A DNA stretch of 64,000 bases, from contig MEOG01000126.1 in the NCBI GenBank assembly GCA_001769125.1, positions 27,744-91,743 on the forward strand. Direction: 5' to 3'. Both the position numbers and the translations under genes were made by a program. The notes beneath the pieces were generated by a model. It searched no databases and was not told where the DNA came from. It saw only the letters and a list, made by a program, of their open reading frames with translations. Positions 34,477-41,271 of the stretch are shown in pieces (positions within the stretch are counted from its first letter, which is position 1; each line of letters starts with the position of its first letter). Source of the stretch: Bacteroidetes bacterium GWF2_35_48 (GTDB lineage: Bacteria; Bacteroidota; Bacteroidia; Bacteroidales; GWF2-35-48).

Positions 34477-35739
34477 ATGATATTTTTCAATAAAATATGT
34501 ATTTTTTTTATTTGTTTAAGTCTTAACTTTAAGATTCTGGCACAAGATTCTGCTGATACTCCAAATGATACAAATGACTTAGAGTTTTCAATATTTATAA
34601 GTGAAAATGTAAATTATAATCCAGAAGGAAAATTAAGTATTCAATTCAAAAATGGCGAGGGAATTATTTTCCTATATGGCAAACTTTGTTTGAATCATTT
34701 TTTATCTCCTTTTCGCTTAGGTTTTTTTAATATTCAGACTGCCCGGGATATTTATTTTGAATTAAATGAATATTTGAATGATGAATATCGCACGTTAGGC
34801 ACTTCTTGTTTAGATTCAGCAGAAGGGAAGCTATTTATACGTAAATTGAATACTGATAAAACTCCATATAAAAATGAAATAGTATATTTTGCAAATTATG
34901 AAAACGAGAGATTTGAAAATTTTTATAATAATATAATTTCATTAGCAATAAAATATTCCAAAATACCAAATATTAAAGAATTTTATGATGAAAACGGTCT
35001 TAAGCAATATCTGGAAAATTTAGCTTTAAATAATAAAAATTTTGAACATTTAGAATTAATAAGCAATTATATAAAGAATTATGATTATATAAATATCAAA
35101 TCACTAGATAAGGAGAGCGTTGTTAAAATTTTTGTTAATCCCGGGATTCCTTTTGATATTAAAGAAAACGTGTATAATATTTGGTCTTTTCAATTTAATA
35201 AAGATACTGCATTATATGAGCTTTTAAATTATTTTTTTGCTAAAACAAAAAGCTATTCTACACTGGCAAAACAAGAATTTCTTATTTTTATAGAAAAACA
35301 TGAAACAAAAAATAGTTTAAAGAAACTATGTGGTTTAATAATCGAATCAAAAGAGATTGAAATGGCCGGATCTGCATTAGCATTCAAAAAATATCAAAAA
35401 CACCTTCTAAAACCATTTAAAGATATTTTTTTGAACAGCATAAACTCATCAAATATTAATATTGCAAGAGCATGCGTTCAAAGTCTCGATAATTTCTATT
35501 ACAATGAATCCTATGTTCCGGTTTTCTATAATTTACTAAAAGATAATATCAATAAAAATGTTGAAAGTAATAATCAAAAAAAACTAATTTGTTCATTATT
35601 TAAAGCAATTGATAAATATTTCAATGTAGATTCTAATTATTTATGTTGTTTTAATTCTGTTCAATGTTCACAAGAAGAGATTAATAAAATATTTATTGCT
35701 ATAGAAAGCAGAGTAATGAGCAGAAAAAATGGAGAGTAA
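34477..35739 (+). CDS. Uncharacterised secreted protein, helical C-terminal part
   Basis: The 420-residue product has a signal peptide (about 1-21; 'ICIFFICLSLNFKILAQ'). The first ~150 residues are mixed alpha/beta; the remainder looks like a helical repeat (HEAT-like spacing in 'LYELLNYFFAKTKSYSTLAK', 'NIARACVQSLDNFYYNESYVP'). I cannot assign a family. Markedly AT-rich with many Asn/Lys/Ile codons. With the preceding gene it forms a pair enclosed by the phosphatase gene and its 3' duplicate. Confidence 0.55.
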   Translation: MIFFNKICIFFICLSLNFKILAQDSADTPNDTNDLEFSIFISENVNYNPEGKLSIQFKNGEGIIFLYGKLCLNHFLSPFRLGFFNIQTARDIYFELNEYLNDEYRTLGTSCLDSAEGKLFIRKLNTDKTPYKNEIVYFANYENERFENFYNNIISLAIKYSKIPNIKEFYDENGLKQYLENLALNNKNFEHLELISNYIKNYDYINIKSLDKESVVKIFVNPGIPFDIKENVYNIWSFQFNKDTALYELLNYFFAKTKSYSTLAKQEFLIFIEKHETKNSLKKLCGLIIESKEIEMAGSALAFKKYQKHLLKPFKDIFLNSINSSNINIARACVQSLDNFYYNESYVPVFYNLLKDNINKNVESNNQKKLICSLFKAIDKYFNVDSNYLCCFNSVQCSQEEINKIFIAIESRVMSRKNGE

Positions 35740-35960
35740 CCTATATAAAGGTAATTCGACAAAAATAGTGAGATTTGTTAAATGGGTAGATTAAAAATAG
35801 TTTCATGTTTCATGTTTCATGTTTAATTTTTAATGTTTCAGATTGAATCGAACCTTAAACTTGCAACAAAATATAGCATCCACTAAAAATGTCGAATAAC
35901 CTATAAAAAGCTGTTTTGAAATTATAATTTTGTTTTTATGAATCCATTTGGGTCTTTTTT

Positions 35961-36038
35961 TTGAACAAAACTATTGAAGAATGGAGAGGGAATTTAGAGC
36001 AGGTAGATGATGTGCTGGTAATAGGAATAAGGGTATAA
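35961..36038 (+). pseudogene. Duplicated 3' end of the SpoIIE phosphatase gene
   Basis: Seventy-eight bases encode 'LNKTIEEWRGNLEQVDDVLV' + 'IGIRV' and a TAA stop. The first 75 bases are nearly identical to 33724-33798, the last codons of the TPR-SpoIIE gene; they differ at only a few, mostly third-position, bases. The rest of this second copy is absent. It is the footprint of a former tandem paralogue or of a duplication during insertion of the two genes in between. Confidence 0.9.
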
Positions 36039-36057
36039 AAAAAAATCTTAAAAAATA

Positions 36058-36088
36058 TTTGATTATTTAAAAATAATATTTAATTTTG
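36058..36088 (+). promoter_or_regulatory. Bacteroidota-type promoter of rpmH
   Basis: TTTG at 36058-36061, 19-nt spacer, then TAATTTTG at 36081-36088, a full match to the -33/-7 consensus (TTTG / TAnnTTTG) of the Bacteroidota housekeeping sigma factor. The ATG of rpmH is 35 bp further on. Confidence 0.75.
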
Positions 36089-36122
36089 CAGTCCATTTTT
36101 ATAAACAGAAAAATATTCGGTT

Positions 36123-36278
36123 ATGAAACGTACATATCAGCCATCAACCAGAAAAAGAAAAAACAAACATGGTTTCAGAGAAAGAATGTCAACGCCTAAT
36201 GGTCGCAGAATAATAGCTGCAAGAAGAGCAAAAGGTAGAAAAAAATTGACTGTTTCTGACGAAAAAACACACAAATAA
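36123..36278 (+). CDS. rpmH: 50S ribosomal protein L34
   Basis: This 51-residue basic protein is too short for the supplied ORF track. '[19 protein letters not shown]' and '[19 protein letters not shown]' are diagnostic of L34; length is normal, with a slightly extended C-terminus ([10 protein letters not shown]). It has its own consensus promoter (36058-36088) and terminator (36306-36341). The usual partner rnpA is not next to it; meaB follows instead. Confidence 0.97.
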   Translation: MKRTYQPSTRKRKNKHGFRERMSTPNGRRIIAARRAKGRKKLTVSDEKTHK

Positions 36279-36305
36279 ATCTTAATAGTTTTATTTTATA
36301 CATGT

Positions 36306-36341
36306 AAAAAAGTAAAGAACAATGTTCTTTACTTTTTTTTT
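36306..36341 (+). terminator. Rho-independent terminator after rpmH
   Basis: Arms 'aaaaaagtaaagaac' and 'gttctttactttttt' with a 3-nt loop and a T run; 27 bp after the rpmH stop. Confidence 0.85.
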
Positions 36342-36378
36342 ATATTTTTACTTCATCAATTTTTTGAAATAAAATTCA

Positions 36379-37482
36379 ATGGAGCACATCGAAAATGATG
36401 AAATATACAAAGGTTTATCTGTCAGCAAGGGAATACCGCAACCTCCCCCTGTCAGTGAAGACGCCATTGAAGCATTCAAAAAGAAAAAACGAAAACAATA
36501 TACAGCATCGGAATTCATACAGGGTATTCTTGTCGGCAATCGTATTGTTTTAAGTCAAGCTATAACATTAGTTGAAAGTGCGCTAACGGAGCATCAATTA
36601 ATAGCTCAGGAAGTAATAGAAAAATGCCTTCCATATTCAGGAAATTCAATAAGAATTGGAATTACCGGCGTTCCCGGGGTTGGGAAAAGCTCTTTTATAG
36701 AGACTCTGGGCACACAAATAACAGGCTCAGGAAGGAAACTTGCTGTTCTCGCTATTGACCCCAGCAGCGAGCGTTCAAAGGGCAGTATTTTGGGAGATAA
36801 AACCCGCATGGAGGAATTATCTATAGACAAAAATGCTTATATTCGACCCTCTCCATCAAGCGGAAGTTTAGGCGGCGTTGCCCGAAAAACAAGGGAATCA
36901 ATGATTCTTTGCGAAGCAGCAGGGTTTGATACAATTTTTATTGAAACAGTAGGAGTGGGGCAATCAGAAACTGCCGTTCATTCCATGGTTGATTTTTTTC
37001 TTTTACTCATGCTTGCCGGTGCCGGCGATGAATTGCAGGGAATAAAAAGAGGCATCATGGAAATGGCCGATGCAATTGTTATTACAAAAGCAGATGGAAC
37101 AAATCATACCAAAACGAAGCTCGCGCAAACGCAATACCAAAGCGCCCTGCATCTTTTTCCATTAAGCAAATCACGTTGGACTCCGCGTGTTCTTACATGC
37201 TCTGCCTTAAACAAGACAGGAATTATTGAAATTTGGGAAATGATTCTGGAATACATACAAGCAACAAAAACCAACAACTTTTTTGACAATAAGCGTTTCG
37301 ATCAGGCTGCATATTGGATGCACGAAACAATTGCTGAAACATTGAAAAATAATTTTTATTCAAATACGGAAATAAAAAAACAAATTAATGATATTGAAAA
37401 ACAAGTTTGCGCAAATAATCTAACTTCTTTTGTTGCTGCAAAAATGTTGCTCGATTCATATTTTAGAAAAAATAACATTTAA
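36379..37482 (+). CDS. meaB: Methylmalonyl-CoA mutase-associated GTPase MeaB
   Basis: The 367-residue G3E-family GTPase has P-loop 'GITGVPGVGKSSFIETLG' (about 90-107), 'AIDPSSERSKGSILGDKTRM', 'YIRPSPSSGSLGGVARKTRE', 'FDTIFIETVGVGQSE' and the G4 motif 'ITKADG'. This is the MeaB/ArgK pattern, with normal length. MeaB gates cobalamin loading and protects methylmalonyl-CoA mutase; the mutase subunits are not in this window. The next gene begins 10 bp after its stop. Confidence 0.95.
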   Translation: MEHIENDEIYKGLSVSKGIPQPPPVSEDAIEAFKKKKRKQYTASEFIQGILVGNRIVLSQAITLVESALTEHQLIAQEVIEKCLPYSGNSIRIGITGVPGVGKSSFIETLGTQITGSGRKLAVLAIDPSSERSKGSILGDKTRMEELSIDKNAYIRPSPSSGSLGGVARKTRESMILCEAAGFDTIFIETVGVGQSETAVHSMVDFFLLLMLAGAGDELQGIKRGIMEMADAIVITKADGTNHTKTKLAQTQYQSALHLFPLSKSRWTPRVLTCSALNKTGIIEIWEMILEYIQATKTNNFFDNKRFDQAAYWMHETIAETLKNNFYSNTEIKKQINDIEKQVCANNLTSFVAAKMLLDSYFRKNNI

Positions 37483-37492
37483 AAACCCAATT

Positions 37493-39124
37493 ATGAAAAA
37501 ATTATTGACAAGCTTGCTTATTGTATTACAAATACAAGCGTTTACAGCCGAAAAACCTAAAAGTGTAAAATCTGAAATTAAAGAAGTATCTGTGTTTTTA
37601 AGCGGGGCTCAGGTTACCCGGGCTGGAAATACGAACATAAATGCCGGAACATCTGAGTTAATTTTTGAAAATCTTCCTTCGAATATTAATGAACAAAGTA
37701 TTCAGGTTACAGGGAAAGGAGATTTTACAATTTTATCTGTAAATTATCAGTTGAATTACCTGAAAGAAGCAAAGCTTGTAAAAAATATTCAAAGTTTAAA
37801 AGATAGCCTTGATTTTCTTAATGATCAGCTTATATATGAAAAAGACATGCAGGTCGTATATCAGGAAGAAGAGGCAATGATTAAATCGAACAAAGCAATT
37901 GGAGGGCAGAATGTGGGTGTAAAAATTATTGATTTAAAAGAGGGTGCTGATTATTTCAGAACCCGGCTTACAGATATAAAGACCAAATGGCAGGCGCATC
38001 AGAAAAAAATTGTAAAATTAAATAAAGAAATTACACTTATTAAAAATCAGTTGAATGTGTTGAATTCACGTGAGAATAAGCCAAGCGGAGAGATAATTGT
38101 AACAGTAACATCAAAAACACCAACACTGGCAGCGCTTACTCTTAGCTATTTTGTGCAGGATGCAGGTTGGGTTCCTCTGTACGATTTGAGGGCAAAAGAC
38201 AGCAACAGTCCTGTTGACCTTGCTTATAAAGCAAATATCTGGCAGCTTACCGGTGAAGACTGGGAAAAGGTTTCGCTTTCTTTAAATACAGGAAACCCTA
38301 CTTTAAGCGGTTCCAAACCGAATCTTGCAGCGTGGTATTTATACATTTATTATCCACAAAAAAAGAGAGGTAAGCGCAATGAAACCGCGGGCTTTGCAAG
38401 TCAATCAATAGTAATGGCAAAAGAAGAATCAAAAAAATCAGATAAGGCTCAATTGGAAGAAGACATGGTTTCAGATGCTTTAACTTCCGCGAATTACACT
38501 ACTGTGGCAGAAGGTCAGACCAGTGTTGAGTTTAAGATAGAAGTTCCGTACAATGTTCCTTCTGATGGAAAGCATCACATGGTTGAGGTGCAAAAATACA
38601 CGATTCCCGCAACCTACGAATATTACTGTGCACCTAAATTAGATAAAGATGCATTTCTTATTGCTCATGTTACAGGATGGGAATCGTACAACCTTTTATC
38701 GGGAGAAATGAATTTATTTTTTGAAGGCACTTATGTTGGGAAATCGTATCTTGATGTTGCTTCTACCAATGATACACTTGACATTTCGCTGGGTAGAGAT
38801 AAAAATATTGTTGTATCTCGTACGAAGTTAAAAGATTTCAGCAAGAAAAGCTTTGTGGGTTCTACAAAAAAAGAAACACGCGGATTTGAGATTGAGGTAC
38901 GCAATAAGAAAAAACAGCAGGTACAAATTAGTATTCATGATCAGTTTCCATTATCAACCAATAAAGAAATTGAAGTGGAGCATATAGAAATGTCGGGCGC
39001 AAAATTCGATGAAAGCACCGGATTTTTATCATGGCAATTTGATTTAGCTCCTACAGAAACAAAGAAATTTAAAATGCAGTATGCTGTGAAATATCCGAAA
39101 ACACAGACGATAATTCTGGAGTAA
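37493..39124 (+). CDS. DUF4139 domain protein (mucoidy inhibitor MuiA-like), secreted
   Basis: The protein has 543 residues from 'MKKLLTSLLIVLQIQAFTAE', a signal peptide. This ATG is preferred over the track start at 37430, which overlaps meaB and would bury the signal peptide. An N-terminal DUF4140-like domain ('VKSEIKEVSVFLSGAQVTRA') is followed by a coiled coil (about 95-200) and a DUF4139 beta-rich domain ('LTLSYFVQDAGWVPLYDLRA', 'TIPATYEYYCAPKLDKDAFL', 'FFEGTYVGKSYL'). The family is widespread and poorly understood. Confidence 0.88.
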   Translation: MKKLLTSLLIVLQIQAFTAEKPKSVKSEIKEVSVFLSGAQVTRAGNTNINAGTSELIFENLPSNINEQSIQVTGKGDFTILSVNYQLNYLKEAKLVKNIQSLKDSLDFLNDQLIYEKDMQVVYQEEEAMIKSNKAIGGQNVGVKIIDLKEGADYFRTRLTDIKTKWQAHQKKIVKLNKEITLIKNQLNVLNSRENKPSGEIIVTVTSKTPTLAALTLSYFVQDAGWVPLYDLRAKDSNSPVDLAYKANIWQLTGEDWEKVSLSLNTGNPTLSGSKPNLAAWYLYIYYPQKKRGKRNETAGFASQSIVMAKEESKKSDKAQLEEDMVSDALTSANYTTVAEGQTSVEFKIEVPYNVPSDGKHHMVEVQKYTIPATYEYYCAPKLDKDAFLIAHVTGWESYNLLSGEMNLFFEGTYVGKSYLDVASTNDTLDISLGRDKNIVVSRTKLKDFSKKSFVGSTKKETRGFEIEVRNKKKQQVQISIHDQFPLSTNKEIEVEHIEMSGAKFDESTGFLSWQFDLAPTETKKFKMQYAVKYPKTQTIILE

Positions 39125-39130
39125 ATTTTT

Positions 39131-40042
39131 ATGAAAATAATTCATGAAATTTCTAAAATGATTTTCATTGTGAAATATCGGCTACTGTTACTATTTGGAG
39201 TTTTTTTTGTAATTAATTCTTATGCTCAAAAACTAGATTTACCTATAGACTCTACAAAAAAAATTGTATATAATTCCACATTTTTAAAAGCCCATTTGAC
39301 CAAATCAGAATTGTTTAATGTCGTTATAAGTTGGATAAAAAGTGATTTAAAAATACAATCTCCCTTAATTTTATCAGACACAATTCAATTTTCAAGAGAA
39401 ATTCCCGGATATTCAACAGAGTACGGTGGGTTGACCTATGTTGGGTTAATAAAATATAAGACAACTATAATAATTGAAGATCTAAAATTTAATATAAGAA
39501 CAGATCAAATTTATTATATTGACAATGAAAGTAAAGAAACCATTAATGCTGAAGATATTCTTTCAAAAAAAGAGTATATGGATAAATGGCATTGCTTATT
39601 AGATATGGACAAATCTGTTAGGGATTTAATTTATGAATGTGATAGAAAAACAGCAAAAAAAGTTAAAAAGAAATCGGAAAAATTTGTTTATGAAGCAAAA
39701 GAAGATAGTTATGTAGCAAACAATTCGATTTTGGATAATATCAGACTTCAGAAAGCACAAGAGGAATTAAAAAAAGCATCAAGCAAAATTATTTTTGGTA
39801 CTGCAACTATGGCGGCCGGTTCACTATTTATTTTATATAGCGTAAATGAATATAAAGGTGTAGAAAGAAGCGGAGCTTTATTAGTGGGTACAGGAATTGT
39901 TGCTACAGGATTTATATTTTCAATAATTGGAATAAAGCACCAACGCAAGACTAATAAGCTATTATGTGATTATAGCATAAACAAAACAGAGTTAAGTTTA
40001 CAAATTGGTATTAATAATATCTCTCTTTCATATAAATTTTGA
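39131..40042 (+). CDS. DUF4468-like protein with two C-terminal membrane helices
   Basis: The 303-residue protein has an N-terminal hydrophobic signal/anchor (about 12-32), then a region resembling the DUF4468 TBP-like domain ('IVYNSTFLKAHLTKSELFNV' ... 'IEDLKFNIRTDQIYYID'). A helical linker and two adjacent hydrophobic helices follow (about 218-236 and 246-268; 'ALLVGTGIVATGFIFSIIGI'), then a short beta-like tail ending in an aromatic (SLSYKF). Starts 6 bp after the DUF4139 gene. Function unknown. Confidence 0.6.
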   Translation: MKIIHEISKMIFIVKYRLLLLFGVFFVINSYAQKLDLPIDSTKKIVYNSTFLKAHLTKSELFNVVISWIKSDLKIQSPLILSDTIQFSREIPGYSTEYGGLTYVGLIKYKTTIIIEDLKFNIRTDQIYYIDNESKETINAEDILSKKEYMDKWHCLLDMDKSVRDLIYECDRKTAKKVKKKSEKFVYEAKEDSYVANNSILDNIRLQKAQEELKKASSKIIFGTATMAAGSLFILYSVNEYKGVERSGALLVGTGIVATGFIFSIIGIKHQRKTNKLLCDYSINKTELSLQIGINNISLSYKF

Positions 40043-40679
40043 GTATTTACCTATTCTTATATTGAGTTTTGCGATGCACTGAAATGTGTTGCGTAGCAGT
40101 GCGATGTGTTGAGTAGTTCGATAAACTCACGAACCTCATGTCGTAATGAGTTTATCGAACTGTCGAAGTATATTCCAAACAATTATTAAAAATAATCATT
40201 GTTATCCGATAAAAATTTGATAGATAGTGCTTGCAAGAAAACGTCAATTTCTGCGTTACTCTCAACCTGAAAAACAGTCATGTACATTAGTACACTCCTG
40301 ATTTTCAGGTCTTCGAAAGCCCTGCCTACCGGACAGGCAGGCTTGAACTTGACCTTTTCTTATCAAGCACTCACACTGTTAAGCAAAAAACAAGGGTTTT
40401 CTTGCTAACACTAGATAGCTTAAACCTATTATTAGGACTCATTTTATAAACAGAGCGCTCCTATCGGAGTTTCAAAATTTATATATATGATTGTTTTTAT
40501 AAACAGTACGTCACTACCTGCCAGCCGTACTCAAGCCATTGAGGCAGGCAGGCGTGACTAAATAATAAAGAAACTCCGTAGGAGTGAACTGTTTATAAAA
40601 CGAACAAAATCCAACAATTAAAGCTCCGATAGGAGCGCCCTGTTTTTTATCGGACAATAATGAAAAATAATATTAAAAA
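40043..40679. repeat. 637-bp nested inverted-repeat region
   Basis: No gene. From left: hairpin 'gttcgataaactca' / 'tgagtttatcgaac' (40116-40160). Outer arms 40182-40215 and 40643-40676 (attgttatccgataaaaa type, inverted) enclose P2 copy C (40226-40371) and an inverted pair at 40441-40473 / 40570-40602 ('ttataaacag' plus 'ctcctatcggagttt' / 'aaactccgtaggag'). Inside that pair lies a GC-rich 'cctgcc...ggcagg' hairpin (40517-40552) bounded by gtcac/gtgac. Another 'gctccgataggagc' follows at 40623. Elements are inserted within elements. Confidence 0.85.
40226..40371 (+). repeat. Structured repeat family P2, copy C, with inserted 21-nt hairpin
   Basis: 'agtgcttgcaagaaaacg' ... 'ttttcttatcaagcact' ends; stem 'acctgaaaa' / 'ttttcaggt'; hairpin 'tgtac-atta-gtaca'. 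Against copies A and B, 21 nt at 40322-40342 ('ctgcctaccggacaggcagg' + c) are extra, inserted between 'aagcc' and 'ttgaac'. Without them the element is 125 bp, matching copy B (123 bp). Confidence 0.85.
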
Positions 40680-41168
40680 ATGCTAAAACTTTCCAGATCA
40701 AAGCTGTTGTTGTTATCTGCATTGATTATTTTAATTTATTATTTTATAAATCGCATATCTTATATAAACAAAGCAGAATTTACAACAGGAATGGTTGTTC
40801 CTTTCTATGAATTGCCGGATTGGAACAATTCAAATATTGGCTCTCCTGTTATAGCCTTTGCGCATGCTAATACATTGGTAAAATTTGAAGGAACGCAATA
40901 TTTAAAATATAAAGAAGGAGAAACGGTTCCTGTTATTTTTAATTCAGAACAACCGCAGGATGCGTATATTTTTACTTTCATGGGGTATTGGTATTCAGGG
41001 CTTATTTGGTGCATCTGGCCATTAATGATTACAAGCGGTTTGATTCTTGGATTCATCAGAAAGAATCAAAACATTATTATTTCACTAAAATATCCTTTGA
41101 TAAAAAAAGGAAAAAAAGAGGAAAAAAGCCTAATGCATAGCGACGGCTTAGGTAAAAAGTATGTTTAA
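40680..41168 (+). CDS. Small membrane protein, DUF3592-like
   Basis: The 162-residue protein has a hydrophobic helix at 9-25 and another pair around 108-130 ('SGLIWCIWPLMITSGLILGF') enclosing a periplasmic beta-rich domain with 'YLKYKEGETVPVIFNSEQPQDAYI', the style of DUF3592 (a membrane-flanked domain with a 'vG..V.V.YnP..P..A' core). The C-terminus is basic. The gene starts inside the right edge of a repeat-filled spacer, so its promoter may be repeat-derived. Confidence 0.65.
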   Translation: MLKLSRSKLLLLSALIILIYYFINRISYINKAEFTTGMVVPFYELPDWNNSNIGSPVIAFAHANTLVKFEGTQYLKYKEGETVPVIFNSEQPQDAYIFTFMGYWYSGLIWCIWPLMITSGLILGFIRKNQNIIISLKYPLIKKGKKEEKSLMHSDGLGKKYV

Positions 41169-41201
41169 TGTTAATGTTTGAATAATCTCCATAATACTAC
41201 T

Positions 41202-41266
41202 CAAGATGATCCACATTTTTGCAGGGAGCAATGTTTCTTTTGGTATGCAAGATGTGGAACATCTTG
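41202..41266. repeat. Inverted repeat (family P3, copy 2)
   Basis: 'caagatgatccacatt' (41202-41217) and 'gatgtggaacatcttg' (41251-41266) are imperfect inverted arms of the motif seen perfectly at 2422-2491. It sits between the convergent 3' ends of the DUF3592-like gene and lptD. Confidence 0.75.
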
Positions 41267-41271
41267 TTGTT

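Larger units (their letters stand above)
35740..36122. other. Spacer with inverted repeat, tandem repeat and gene remnant
   Basis: An imperfect inverted repeat of about 25 bp has arms near 35741-35772 and 35877-35910 ('attcgaca...tagtg' type). Between them is a 7-bp tandem 'tttcatg' (35808-35830). Then follow the remnant of a phosphatase 3' end (35961-36038) and the rpmH promoter. Confidence 0.75.

Noticed and set aside
37430-37492. Longer start for the DUF4139 protein
   Set aside because: It overlaps meaB and would place a clear signal peptide internally; ATG at 37493 is preferred.
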